From: Rhodobacterales bacterium RIFCSPHIGHO2_02_FULL_62_130
Lineage (GTDB): Bacteria > Pseudomonadota > Alphaproteobacteria > Rhodobacterales > Rhodobacteraceae
Length of the DNA: 64,000 nucleotides
Direction of reading: 5' to 3'
Assembly: GCA_001828855.1 (NCBI GenBank)
Contig: MHZT01000034.1
Coordinates: 1 to 64,000 of the forward strand
Part shown: positions 26,236-34,493 of the stretch, one piece after another
Layout: each line of letters starts with the position of its first letter
Numbering within the stretch: position 1 is the stretch's first letter
Program-made: the position numbers and the translations under genes
The notes under the pieces: generated by a model
Database searches by the model: none
Told to the model about the DNA's origin: nothing
The model's input: only the letters and a program-made list of their open reading frames with translations

Positions 26236-27854
26236 CCGACCAGACCCGCGATATACGGATGCAGGTGATGTGGAACCGCCTGATCTCGGTGGTGGAGGAA
26301 CAGGCGCTGACCCTGCTGCGGACGGCATTTTCGACAAGCGTGCGCGAGGCGGGCGACCTGTCGGCGGGGGTGTTCGACCCGCAAGGCCGGATGCTGGCGC
26401 AGGCGGTGACCGGCACGCCGGGCCATGTGAACACGATGGCCGAGGCGGTGCTGCATTTCATGGCCGAAATTCCCCGCGACCAGATGTTTGCGGGCGATAC
26501 CTATGTCACCAACGACCCGTGGAAAGGCACGGGGCATCTGCACGACATCACGATGGTTTCGCCCTCGTTTCTGGGGGATGAGCTGGTGGGCTTTTTCGCC
26601 TGCACCGCGCATGTGGTCGATGTGGGCGGGCGCGGGTTCGGGGCGGATGGCAAATCCGTCTACGAGGAAGGCATCCAGATCCCGATCATGAAATTCGCCG
26701 AGCGGGGCGTGGTGAATGCCGATCTGGTGCGGCTGCTGCGCGCCAATGTGCGCGAGCCTAATCAGGTGGTGGGCGATTTCTATTCGCTGGCGGCCTGCAA
26801 CGAGGTTGGCCATCGCCGCTTGATCGACATGATGCAGGAAATCGGGCTGACCTCGCTGGATGTTCTGGGCGCGTTCATCTTTTCGCGCACCCATGCCGCG
26901 ACGCTGGAGCGTATCCGTGCGCTGCCGCAGGGGGTTTGGTCGAATACGCTGCTGACCGATGGCTATGACGTTCCCGTCAGGCTGGCGGCGACTGTCGAGG
27001 TGCAGGGCGACAGCGTGAATGTCGATTTCAGCGGCAGCGATCCGGTCAGCCGCTGGGGCATCAATGTGCCGATCATCTACACCAAGGCCTATGCCTGCTA
27101 TGCGCTGAAATGCGTGGTGGCGCCGGATATTCCGAACAACTGGGCTTCGCTGGCGCTGTTCACGATTTCCTCGCCGGTGAATATCCTGAATGCCGAACGG
27201 CCCGCGCCGGTGTCGGTGCGCCATGTGATCGGCCATATGGTGCCGGATCTGGTGCTGGGGGCGCTGGCCAAGGCGCTGCCGGGGCAAGTGCTTGCGGAAG
27301 GGGCGGCGGCGCTGTGGAATATCCATATGTCTGTGCGGCCCGTGGCCGGGGCGGCAGGGCGGCGGGCCGAGATTCTGATGTTCAACTCGGGGGGGATGGG
27401 CGCGCGGCCAGAGCAGGACGGGCTGTCGGCGACGGCCTTTCCATCGGGGGTGATGACCATGCCGATCGAGGCGACCGAGCAGACCGGCCCGATCGTGATC
27501 TGGCGCAAGGAACTGCGGCCCGACAGTGGCGGCGATGGCACCTATCGCGGCGGCCTGGGCCAGATTATCGAGATCGAACCGATGGCGGGGCATGAGTTCG
27601 ATTTCTCGGCCATGTTCGACCGCGTGAACCATCCGGCGGCGGGCCGCGATGGTGGCGGGGCGGGGGCTGCGGGCAAAGTGGCGCTGGATGACGGCACGCC
27701 GCTGCGCCCGAAAGGCTGGCAGCATGTGCCGGCGGGGCGGCGACTGGTGCTGCATCTGCCGGGCGGTGGCGGCTATGGCGACCCTGCCGCACGCAGCGCC
27801 AATGACCGTGCGCGCGATCTGGCCAAGGGCTATGTGACGGAGACTAAAGCATGA
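26232..27854 (+). CDS. hyuB: Hydantoinase/oxoprolinase subunit B (HyuB)
   Basis: A 540-residue hydantoinase B family protein, partner of the HyuA encoded before it. Family blocks include AFSTSVREAGDLSAGVFDP, TPGHVNTMAEAVLHF, GDTYVTNDPWKGTGHLHD, a histidine in FACTAHVVDVGG, and the C-terminal GGDGTYRGGLGQIIEIEP and LPGGGGYGDPAAR. The Asp/His-rich N-terminal half forms the metal site in relatives of known structure. It overlaps hyuA and the aminotransferase gene by four bases each, so all are made from one message. The substrate is not deducible. Confidence 0.92.
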   Translation: MTDQTRDIRMQVMWNRLISVVEEQALTLLRTAFSTSVREAGDLSAGVFDPQGRMLAQAVTGTPGHVNTMAEAVLHFMAEIPRDQMFAGDTYVTNDPWKGTGHLHDITMVSPSFLGDELVGFFACTAHVVDVGGRGFGADGKSVYEEGIQIPIMKFAERGVVNADLVRLLRANVREPNQVVGDFYSLAACNEVGHRRLIDMMQEIGLTSLDVLGAFIFSRTHAATLERIRALPQGVWSNTLLTDGYDVPVRLAATVEVQGDSVNVDFSGSDPVSRWGINVPIIYTKAYACYALKCVVAPDIPNNWASLALFTISSPVNILNAERPAPVSVRHVIGHMVPDLVLGALAKALPGQVLAEGAAALWNIHMSVRPVAGAAGRRAEILMFNSGGMGARPEQDGLSATAFPSGVMTMPIEATEQTGPIVIWRKELRPDSGGDGTYRGGLGQIIEIEPMAGHEFDFSAMFDRVNHPAAGRDGGGAGAAGKVALDDGTPLRPKGWQHVPAGRRLVLHLPGGGGYGDPAARSANDRARDLAKGYVTETKA

Positions 27855-29068
27855 GCTATGTTGCGGACCGCTTGGCGGCGGTAAAGCCTTCGGCCTCGAT
27901 GGCGGTGTCGATGGCGGCCAAGGCGCTGCGGGCGCAGGGCGTTGATGTGATCGACCTTGGGCTGGGAGAGCCGGATTTCCCGACGCCGGCCCATGTGACC
28001 GATGCCGCCTTCAAGGCCGCGCTGGCGGGCGAGACGCTTTACACCGCGGCGGCCGGCACGCCTGCCCTGCGCGCGGCTGTAGCGGAAAAGTTCCGGCGCG
28101 AGAACGGGCTGGATTATGGTGCCGATGATATTGTGGTGGCCAACGGGGCCAAGCAGATCATCTTCAACGCGCTGATGGCAACGCTGAACGAGGGCGACGA
28201 GGCGATCCTGCCAGCGCCCTATTTCGTGTCCTATCCTGAGATGGTCAAACTGCTGGGCGGGGTGCCGGTCATGCCGGTGTGCGGGGCCGAAACCGGGTTC
28301 CGGCTGACGCCTGCGCTGCTGGAGGCCGCGATCACCCCGCGCACGAAATGGCTGTTTCTGAACATGCCGGGCAATCCGTCGGGTGCGGTCTATGCGCGGG
28401 CGGATTTGCAGGCGCTGGGCGCGGTGTTGGCGCGGCATCCGCAGATCCTGATCCTGTCGGACGAGATTTATGAGCATATCCTGTTCGACGGGCGCGCGTT
28501 TGTGTCTTTCGGGCAGGCTTGCCCCGAATTGCGCGACCGCAGTCTGATCGTGAACGGTGTGGCCAAGGCCTATGCGATGACGGGTTGGCGGGTTGGCTAT
28601 GCGGCGGGACCGGCACCCTTGCTCAAGGCGATGAACACGGTGCAAAGCCAAAGCGTGACTTCGGTGGCTGCTCCGATGCAGGCGGCGGCGCTGGCGGCTT
28701 TGACGGGGCCACAGGACTGTGTCGCAGACTTCCGCACCGCATTCGAGCGCCGCCGCGATCTGGTGGTGGCGGGGGTGGCGGGTATTCGGGGGCTGACGCT
28801 GGCCCCGCCGGAGGGCGCGTTTTATGCCTATATCGGCTGTGCCGCGCTGATCGGGGCGCGCACCCCGAAAGGCGAGGTGCTGGCCGATGACACCGCCGTG
28901 ACACAGTATCTTTTGACCGAGGGCCGTGTGGCGGCGGTTCCGGGGGCGGCCTATGGGCTGTCGCCGTTCTTCCGCATCTCGACCGCGACCTCGGATGCGG
29001 TCCTGACCGAGGCGATCCGCCGTATCGCTGCCGCTGTGGCCGCCCTTAGCCTTGGAGAAACCGCATGA
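27851..29068 (+). CDS. Class I/II pyridoxal-phosphate aminotransferase
   Basis: A 405-residue fold-type I enzyme of the aspartate aminotransferase family (subgroup 1-beta). The start shows SMAVSMAAKALRAQGVDVIDLG and GEPDFPTPAHV; the cofactor-binding Asn is in NMPGNPSGAVY, Asp in LILSDEIYEH, and the Schiff-base lysine K239 in NGVAKAYAMTGWRVGY; the substrate arginine is in FFRISTAT. The residue before K239 is Ala where most family members have Ser (VSKAYAMTG), a small departure next to the cofactor phosphate. It likely transaminates an amino acid freed by HyuAB. Four-base overlaps at both ends. Confidence 0.92.
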   Translation: MSYVADRLAAVKPSASMAVSMAAKALRAQGVDVIDLGLGEPDFPTPAHVTDAAFKAALAGETLYTAAAGTPALRAAVAEKFRRENGLDYGADDIVVANGAKQIIFNALMATLNEGDEAILPAPYFVSYPEMVKLLGGVPVMPVCGAETGFRLTPALLEAAITPRTKWLFLNMPGNPSGAVYARADLQALGAVLARHPQILILSDEIYEHILFDGRAFVSFGQACPELRDRSLIVNGVAKAYAMTGWRVGYAAGPAPLLKAMNTVQSQSVTSVAAPMQAAALAALTGPQDCVADFRTAFERRRDLVVAGVAGIRGLTLAPPEGAFYAYIGCAALIGARTPKGEVLADDTAVTQYLLTEGRVAAVPGAAYGLSPFFRISTATSDAVLTEAIRRIAAAVAALSLGETA

Positions 29069-29883
29069 ACCCGCGTTTTGACACTTTGCTGATTACGGGG
29101 GCGGCGGGCCGGTTGGGAAGCCAGTTGCGGCAGGGTCTGGCCCCCTTGGCGCGGCGCTTGCGGCTAAGTGATATGGCCGAGATCAAGGATGTGCAGCCCA
29201 ACGAGGAGGTGGTGATCTGCGATCTGGCCGATGAGGCGGCGATACTGGCGCTGACCGAAGGCGTGGATGCCATCGTGCATTTCGGCGGTGTGCCGCTGGA
29301 ACGATCATGGGATGCCATCCTGAACGCCAATATCCGGGGCAGCTATCATATCTATGAGGGCGCGCGGAAAAACGGGGTCAAACGGGTGGTCTATGCCAGT
29401 TCGGTCCATGCCATCGGCTATCACGGCCTTGAGGATCAGATCGACGCCAACGCGCCGCATCGGCCCGACGGGCTTTATGGCCTGTCGAAGTGCTTTGTCG
29501 AGGATCTGGGACGGCTTTACTGGGACAAGTTCGGGATCGAGACGGCGGCGCTGCGGATATTCTCGTCCTTCCCCGAACCTGCGGATCGGCGGATGCTGTG
29601 GTCATGGCTGTCGTTTGACGATTGCATCCGTCTGGTCACGGCGGCGCTGACCGCGCCGCGCGTGGGGTTTACGCTGTCTTTCGGGCTGTCGGATAATGCG
29701 GTCAGTCCGGTGGATAACCGGCTTGCGGCGCATCTGGGGTATCGCCCGCAGGACAATACCGAAGCGTTCCGCGCCGCGATGGAGGCGAGAACCCCTGTGC
29801 CTGACCCCAAAGCCCCTGCCGTGCGCCATCTGGGTGGCTGGTTCGTCGATCTGGGCCATCCTGATGACGAGGCTGCAACATGA
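29065..29883 (+). CDS. NAD-dependent epimerase/dehydratase family protein, uronate-dehydrogenase-like
   Basis: A 272-residue extended short-chain dehydrogenase. The nucleotide loop is ITGAAGRLGSQL near residues 10-21; the catalytic pair is in YGLSKCFVEDLGRLY and a serine in YASSVHAIGYH. The blocks IVHFGGVPLERSWDAILNAN and GSYHIYEGARKNGVKRVV are typical of the uronate dehydrogenase group, which oxidises hexuronates to lactones. Whether the substrate here is a sugar acid or another hydroxy compound is open. It lies fifth in the operon, with four-base overlaps on both sides. Confidence 0.85.
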   Translation: MNPRFDTLLITGAAGRLGSQLRQGLAPLARRLRLSDMAEIKDVQPNEEVVICDLADEAAILALTEGVDAIVHFGGVPLERSWDAILNANIRGSYHIYEGARKNGVKRVVYASSVHAIGYHGLEDQIDANAPHRPDGLYGLSKCFVEDLGRLYWDKFGIETAALRIFSSFPEPADRRMLWSWLSFDDCIRLVTAALTAPRVGFTLSFGLSDNAVSPVDNRLAAHLGYRPQDNTEAFRAAMEARTPVPDPKAPAVRHLGGWFVDLGHPDDEAAT

Positions 29884-31088
29884 AATCCAGCTATGATGTG
29901 GTGATCGTCGGAGGTGCGGTGATCGGGTCGGCGGTGGCCTATTTTCTGACGGCAAACCCCGATTTCAACGGCTCGGTTCTGGTGGTCGAGCGTGACCCGA
30001 CCTATGCCAAAGCCTCGACCTCGCTCTCGTCGTCGTCGATCCGCACCCAGTTTTCCAATCCGATCAATGTGAGGATCAGCCAGTTCGGATCGGCCTTTAT
30101 CAAGGGCTTTGCCAAGACCATGCAGGTTGCGGGCGAAGCGCCGCCCGATCTGAACTTCCATCAGGGCGGCTATCTGTTTCTGGCCAATAGCGCCGAACAG
30201 GAGGCAACGCTGCGCGAAAACCATCAGGTGCAGGTGGCTTGCGGCGCGGATGTGGTGCTGTGGGATCAAGAGGCGCTGCACCGCGCCTTTCCGCATCTGA
30301 ATGTCGAGGATATCCGGCTGGCAAGCTATGGCCAATCGGGCGAGGGCTGGTTTTCCAACACCGGCCTGATGAACGGCTTCAAGGCCAAGGCGCGTGAACA
30401 GGGTGCCGACTATGTGACCGACGAGGTGGTGGCGATTGGCCGGACGGGCGATAACGTCACCTCGGTCACGCTGAAATCGGGGGCGGTTGTGCAGGCGGGA
30501 ACGGTTGTCAACGCCTCGGGTCCGCGCGCGGCGTTGACGGCGCGGATGGCGGGGCTGGATGTTCCGGTCGAACCCCGCAAGCGCACGCTGTTTGTTTTCG
30601 ATTGCGCCAAGACGCCCGAAGGCAGCGCCGGGGTGAATGGCGGGCGGTTGCCTTTGATGATTGATCCGTCGGGTGTGTTCTGTCGTCCAGAGGGGCGGTT
30701 CTTCCTGTCGGGGGCGGCGCCGGTCGAAGATCCGGCGGTGGATTGGGACGATTTCGAACCGCGCTGGCCCGAATTCGAGGATATAATCTGGCCCGCACTT
30801 GCCAATCGCTCGGCGCAGTTCGAGGCGATCAAGGTGGTGAACCAATGGGCGGGCCATTACGATTTCAACACGCTGGACCATAACCTGATCGTCGGGCGGC
30901 ATCCGCAGGTGACGAATTTCATCTTTGCCAACGGCTATTCCGGCCACGGGTTGCAGCAAGGACCGGCGGCGGGGCGCGGGGTGGCGGAACTGATCATCTA
31001 TAACGGCTATCGCAGCCTTGATCTGACCGAAGTCGGCTATGAGCGTATCCTTGAAAACCGGCCCTTCCTTGAGAAAGCGGTGATCTGA
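29880..31088 (+). CDS. FAD-dependent amine/amino-acid oxidoreductase (DAO family)
   Basis: A 402-residue DAO-fold flavoenzyme. The dinucleotide site is YDVVIVGGAVIGSAVAYFL at the start, with VVERDP as the ribose-binding acid; the second FAD contact is VVNASGPRAA and the C-terminal one is NGYSGHGLQQGPAAGRGVAE. Relatives include sarcosine, dimethylglycine and D-amino-acid oxidases and FOXRED1-like proteins. It would oxidise a C-N bond, and may pass electrons to oxygen or to a carrier. It is the last gene of the six-gene operon, 39 bases before the lysR start. Confidence 0.88.
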   Translation: MKSSYDVVIVGGAVIGSAVAYFLTANPDFNGSVLVVERDPTYAKASTSLSSSSIRTQFSNPINVRISQFGSAFIKGFAKTMQVAGEAPPDLNFHQGGYLFLANSAEQEATLRENHQVQVACGADVVLWDQEALHRAFPHLNVEDIRLASYGQSGEGWFSNTGLMNGFKAKAREQGADYVTDEVVAIGRTGDNVTSVTLKSGAVVQAGTVVNASGPRAALTARMAGLDVPVEPRKRTLFVFDCAKTPEGSAGVNGGRLPLMIDPSGVFCRPEGRFFLSGAAPVEDPAVDWDDFEPRWPEFEDIIWPALANRSAQFEAIKVVNQWAGHYDFNTLDHNLIVGRHPQVTNFIFANGYSGHGLQQGPAAGRGVAELIIYNGYRSLDLTEVGYERILENRPFLEKAVI

Positions 31089-31127
31089 AATCGACCACGC
31101 GACCCTTCCTGTGCAACGGGTGCCAAG

Positions 31128-32054
31128 ATGACGGAACGTCCGTTCCGGCTGCCGCCGTTGAACGCGCTGCGGGTGTTTCACACCGTGGTGCGGCACCGCA
31201 GTTTCCGCTCGGCTGCGGACGAGTTGCGGGTGACCCCGCAGGCGGTCAGCCAGCAGATCAAGCTGCTGGAGGACACGCTGGGGCTGGAGTTGTTCGAGCG
31301 CAAGGGCCGCGCGATCGAACCGAACGAACATGCGATCCTGCTGGCCCATTTCATTCAGGCGGGGTTCGAGGAATTTGCCGAAGGCGTGCGGCGGGTGTCC
31401 AAGACCGGCCAGCGCAACCGTATCAACATGAATGCCAGCCCCTATTTCGCCACGCGCTATTTGCTGGACCGTCTGGCCCAGTTCCGCGACATCATGCCGG
31501 ATGCCGATCTGCGTCTGACCACGATGGTCGAGTTGCCGGATTTCGTCAGCGATGATGTCGATGTGGCGATCCAATGGGGGTTTGGCACGTGGAAGCAATA
31601 TGATCAGGTGCTTTTGCTGCGCGATATCAAGGTGATCTGTTGCACGCCGGATATTGCCAAGACCTTGCAGACCCCTGCCGACCTGCTGGACCGCCCTTTG
31701 CTGCATCCGGTGCTGTCCGAGCGTCTGTGGTCCAACGTGTTGCGGCATCTGGGGGTGGAAGGCACGCCAAGGCTGGGGGAGATCCGGTTTCAGGATGCCG
31801 CGACAATGCGGCGGGCAACTTTGGCGGGCCTTGGCGTCGGGCTGATCTCGACCATCGATGCGGAAGAGGATCTGACCTCGGGCAAGCTGGTGGCGCCCTT
31901 CGGGCTGGATGTGATGCCCAGCATGCCCGAGACCCAGATCCCCGGCTTTTATCTGGTGCTGCCCAAGGCGCACCGCCGCATGAAACCGATCGCCACCTTC
32001 TGCGGCTGGGTCGAACAGGAGGACTGGTCGGCCCCGCCGCACCGAGAATTCTAG
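31128..32054 (+). CDS. LysR-family transcription regulator (GcvA-like)
   Basis: A 308-residue LysR regulator. The winged helix-turn-helix covers about residues 8-67: LPPLNALRVFHTVVRHRSFRS... with QAVSQQIKLLEDTLGLELFERKG as recognition helix and wing. The ligand-binding domain follows, with INMNASPYFATRYLLDRLAQF and GVGLISTIDAEEDL. The N-terminal RLPPLNALRVF pattern is that of the GcvA subgroup. It sits between two transcription units that share a 39-base motif (22354 and 32081), so it is the obvious candidate regulator of both, an inference from position. Confidence 0.92.
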   Translation: MTERPFRLPPLNALRVFHTVVRHRSFRSAADELRVTPQAVSQQIKLLEDTLGLELFERKGRAIEPNEHAILLAHFIQAGFEEFAEGVRRVSKTGQRNRINMNASPYFATRYLLDRLAQFRDIMPDADLRLTTMVELPDFVSDDVDVAIQWGFGTWKQYDQVLLLRDIKVICCTPDIAKTLQTPADLLDRPLLHPVLSERLWSNVLRHLGVEGTPRLGEIRFQDAATMRRATLAGLGVGLISTIDAEEDLTSGKLVAPFGLDVMPSMPETQIPGFYLVLPKAHRRMKPIATFCGWVEQEDWSAPPHREF

Positions 32055-32080
32055 GCTGTCTTGGCCGGTTTCGGGGCAAT

Positions 32081-32120
32081 CAACCAAAGCTTGTCGATGG
32101 GCCGAATTTCTTGATTTGGG
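32081..32120 (+). promoter_or_regulatory. Shared regulatory motif, copy 2
   Basis: CAACCAAAGCTTGTCGATGG, then GCCGAATTT, CTTGATTTGG. It aligns with the copy at 22354-22392 (both contain CTTGTCGATGG intact). It lies 45 bases before the first SDR start. Confidence 0.6.
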
Positions 32121-32165
32121 TGTGCGGTATCATCGGTCAGGTTTCTATCAGCAAAAGGAGCAGGC

Positions 32166-32885
32166 ATGGCGCAGGCAGTCGTAACGGGGGCAACAAGCGG
32201 GATCGGGCAGGCTATCGCGCTGGCGCTGCAGGCGGCGGGCCATGAGGTGATAGCACTGGGGCGCAATCGCGCGGCGCTTGCGGCGTTGACGGCTGCGGGT
32301 CTGCGCGGCATTGCGGTGGATGTCACGGATGCGGCGGCGCTTGATGGGGCGCTGGCGGGGCTTGCGCCGGATATTCTGGTCAACAATGCCGGCATGATGC
32401 CGCCGGTGCGGCATTTCTGCGATGCGGAGGCTGGCGATATCGATCTGGCGCTGGCGGTCAATCTGGGCGCGGTGCTGAAGCTGACGCGGGCGCTGGCACC
32501 GGGGATGCGGGCGCGCGGGCGCGGGCATATCTTCTTTACCGGATCGACGGCGGGACATGCGCCCTTTGCCAATATGGCGGTCTATTGCGCGACCAAGGCG
32601 GCGGTGGGCGGCTTTGCTCAGGCGCTGCGTCTGGATATGGCTCCGCATGGGGTGCGGGTGACGGAAATCGTCGCGGGTCGGGTGGAAACCGGACTTTACA
32701 AGGACTTGCTGTCGCCCGAGGCGCGGGCGGCAATGTATGCAGGGCATTCGGCGGTGCAACCGCAGGACGTGGCGGCGATGGTGCTGGCGGTGCTGGCACT
32801 GCCGCAATCGGTGGATGTTGCCCGCTTTGATATTCTGCCCACCCATCAGGCGACCGCGACCGGCGCCTCCAACAAGGACAAATAG
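32166..32885 (+). CDS. Short-chain dehydrogenase/reductase
   Basis: A 239-residue classical SDR. The cofactor loop is VTGATSGIGQAIALAL, the NNAG motif appears as LVNNAGMM, the catalytic serine lies in FFTGSTAGHAPFANMAVY and the Tyr-x3-Lys in VYCATKAAVGGFAQ. The sequence around APHGVRVTEIVAGRVET resembles NADP-dependent serine/3-hydroxy acid dehydrogenases (YdfG-like), which oxidise 3-hydroxy acids and serine. A ribosome site AAAAGGAGCAGGC precedes ATG 32166. It is separated by one base from the second SDR gene. Confidence 0.9.
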   Translation: MAQAVVTGATSGIGQAIALALQAAGHEVIALGRNRAALAALTAAGLRGIAVDVTDAAALDGALAGLAPDILVNNAGMMPPVRHFCDAEAGDIDLALAVNLGAVLKLTRALAPGMRARGRGHIFFTGSTAGHAPFANMAVYCATKAAVGGFAQALRLDMAPHGVRVTEIVAGRVETGLYKDLLSPEARAAMYAGHSAVQPQDVAAMVLAVLALPQSVDVARFDILPTHQATATGASNKDK

Positions 32886-32886
32886 G

Positions 32887-33636
32887 ATGAAAGATCTGAC
32901 GGTGGTGATCGTGGGCGGTGGCGCGGGTCTGGGCGCGCTGCTTGCCGAGATGGCAGTGGCCGAGGGCGCGGCCGGAATCGGGATCATCGATCTGAACGCC
33001 GAGGCCGCCCATGCTGCCCTTGCGCCTGCCCGCAAGGCCGGTGTGAAAGCGGTGGCGGCGGCCTGTGATATTCGCACCGCCGATGCCGCCCATGCGGCCT
33101 TTGCCGCGGTTGCCGCAGAGTTGGGGCGGGTGGATACGCTGATCAATTCGGCCGCCATTTACCCGCGCAAGCCGATCCTTGAAATTCTGGATGCCGATTG
33201 GGATGCCTCGAACGCGATCAACGTGAAAGGCACCTATCACATGATGGTGGCGGCCATCCGGCAGATGCGCGCGCAAGAGCCGATCGGCCATATCCGTGGC
33301 CGGATTGTCAACATCACCTCGGTCGATGCGTTCAAGGCGCATCCGCAAAACGCGCATTACGCCGCAACCAAGGCCGCCGTGGTCAGCCTGACCAAAAGCA
33401 TGGCGCATGAGGTGGCCCCCGACGGCATCCTTGTGAACTCGGTGGCCCCTGCGGGCATGGCGACGGAGCGCGCGCGCGAATTGGGCTTTTTGTCGGAACT
33501 GGCAAAGGCCAGTCCCTTGGGGCGCGGTGGCGAGCCGAAGGAAATGGCCGAATGGGTGCTGATGGCCGGAGGGCCGCGCAACACCTATATGACGGGCGAG
33601 AATATCATCGTCTCGGGTGGCTATATCTACGCCTGA
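32887..33636 (+). CDS. Short-chain dehydrogenase/reductase, second
   Basis: A 249-residue classical SDR. It has a glycine loop IVGGGAGLGALLAEMA, the NSAA variant of NNAG in LINSAAIYPRKPIL, the catalytic serine in IVNITSVDAFKAHPQ and the Tyr-x3-Lys in HYAATKAAVVSLTKSMA; the C-terminus TGENIIVSGGYIYA is normal. The cofactor loop has GGGAGLG rather than the more common TGxxxGxG, which still suits NAD(P). ATG 32887 follows the upstream stop by one base, with overlapping AGGA. The substrate is unknown. Directly after its stop the wreck of an amino-acid transporter operon begins. Confidence 0.9.
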   Translation: MKDLTVVIVGGGAGLGALLAEMAVAEGAAGIGIIDLNAEAAHAALAPARKAGVKAVAAACDIRTADAAHAAFAAVAAELGRVDTLINSAAIYPRKPILEILDADWDASNAINVKGTYHMMVAAIRQMRAQEPIGHIRGRIVNITSVDAFKAHPQNAHYAATKAAVVSLTKSMAHEVAPDGILVNSVAPAGMATERARELGFLSELAKASPLGRGGEPKEMAEWVLMAGGPRNTYMTGENIIVSGGYIYA

Positions 33637-34060
33637 TCTCTGCCTCTGGGAACACCGGCCTGACTGGTGCATTCCTTGTGCCGTGGTGCGACCAAGGTGA
33701 TGGCGCATAACGCGTTGGCCCTGACCGGCCTGACAGATGCCGACGGGGGGGCGATCTGCGTTCCGGCCGGAACCTCGACCGGGACGCAGGTGGCCTCGTA
33801 TCTTTAGCCTGTCGGCGTCACGATGGAACTGGTTGCCATTGGAAAGTCCGAGGAACTGGAGGCCGCCTATTTCTCGGGCCGTTGCGAACCCTATGCCCAG
33901 TGGGGACCGGTTCTGGCGATTGCCCGCTCTGTTTCGGAGGCCCATAAGCTGCTGCCCGATGTGCTGGCACGGAAGCCGGAACTGATGATCATGCGTCGGG
34001 GCGATGACAACTGGGTCGGTATCGCCAACAGGGCGCTGAGCGCGCTGCTTTTCGTCCCGC
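33636..34060 (+). pseudogene. Remnant of aapJ, periplasmic amino-acid-binding protein
   Basis: Fragments in the right order match the AapJ/BztA family: ISASGNTGLTGAF (frame at 33636), then after a frame change and large deletion MAHNALALTGLTDADGGAIC and VPAGTSTGTQVASYL, an in-frame TAG at 33805, then MELVAIGKSEELEAAYFSGR and MIMRRGDDNWVGIANRALSA. The intact protein has about 340 residues. The last two blocks correspond to the AGRCD and RHGDxxWxDIVRW regions of AapJ. It carries at least one frameshift, one stop and internal deletions. Confidence 0.7.
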
Positions 34061-34120
34061 TGATCGGGCCTTGCGTGGGCTGCGCGGAGTCCCGAGCAAT
34101 GCGCCTGCGCGGGCGGTCTG

Positions 34121-34273
34121 TGGCGAGACATTCTGCTGATTTTGCAGATGCTTTTCCGGTATTCGACGCCGACGCAACTGCCAAGTCTGCGGGCTGCCCA
34201 TCGTCTGGAGATTTATCTGTCTGGGCTGAACACCAGCCAAGGGGGGGCGGCGGTGCTGGTCGGGCTGTTGTGA
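34121..34273 (+). pseudogene. Remnant of aapQ, permease subunit
   Basis: The frame reads WRDILLILQMLFRYSTPTQL and then EIYLSGLNTSQGG before TGA. This matches the permease block FRNIPLLLQxxFWY of AapQ/BztB. Only about 50 of some 400 residues remain. It is in a different frame from the aapJ and aapM pieces on either side. Confidence 0.5.
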
Positions 34274-34490
34274 TCTGGCGGGTGATCCATTGGGCCATAC
34301 TGACGGCGACATTTCCGGTCGTGGCCGGACAGGAATATTGTCGCGCGGCGGGCGGGGCGTTCTGGTCGATCCTCGCAAACCGGTGGCGGCTGATCCTGCC
34401 CTTATGAAGAACAGTGGCACTTGGCCTTGGCCTGTGGCGTGGTGATTGCGGTGAGTTTGCTAAGTTGCCTGCCGCAGTTTTGGACGCCTG
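34270..34490 (+). pseudogene. Remnant of aapM, permease subunit
   Basis: VIHWAILTATFPVVAGQEYC then RAAGGAFWSILANRWRLIL corresponds to the first periplasmic loop of AapM (C-x-G-ACW-x-F pattern); after a frameshift near 34400 it continues as PYEEQWHLALACGVVIAVSL, the following membrane segment. The remainder of the gene is missing and the frame runs directly into an aapP tail. Confidence 0.6.
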
Positions 34491-34493
34491 ACC

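Noticed and set aside
24145-27854. HyuA/HyuB as an acetone or acetophenone carboxylase
   Set aside because: No gamma-type small subunit gene or carboxylase neighbours are present, so a ring-opening role is preferred. The pair alone does not prove either.
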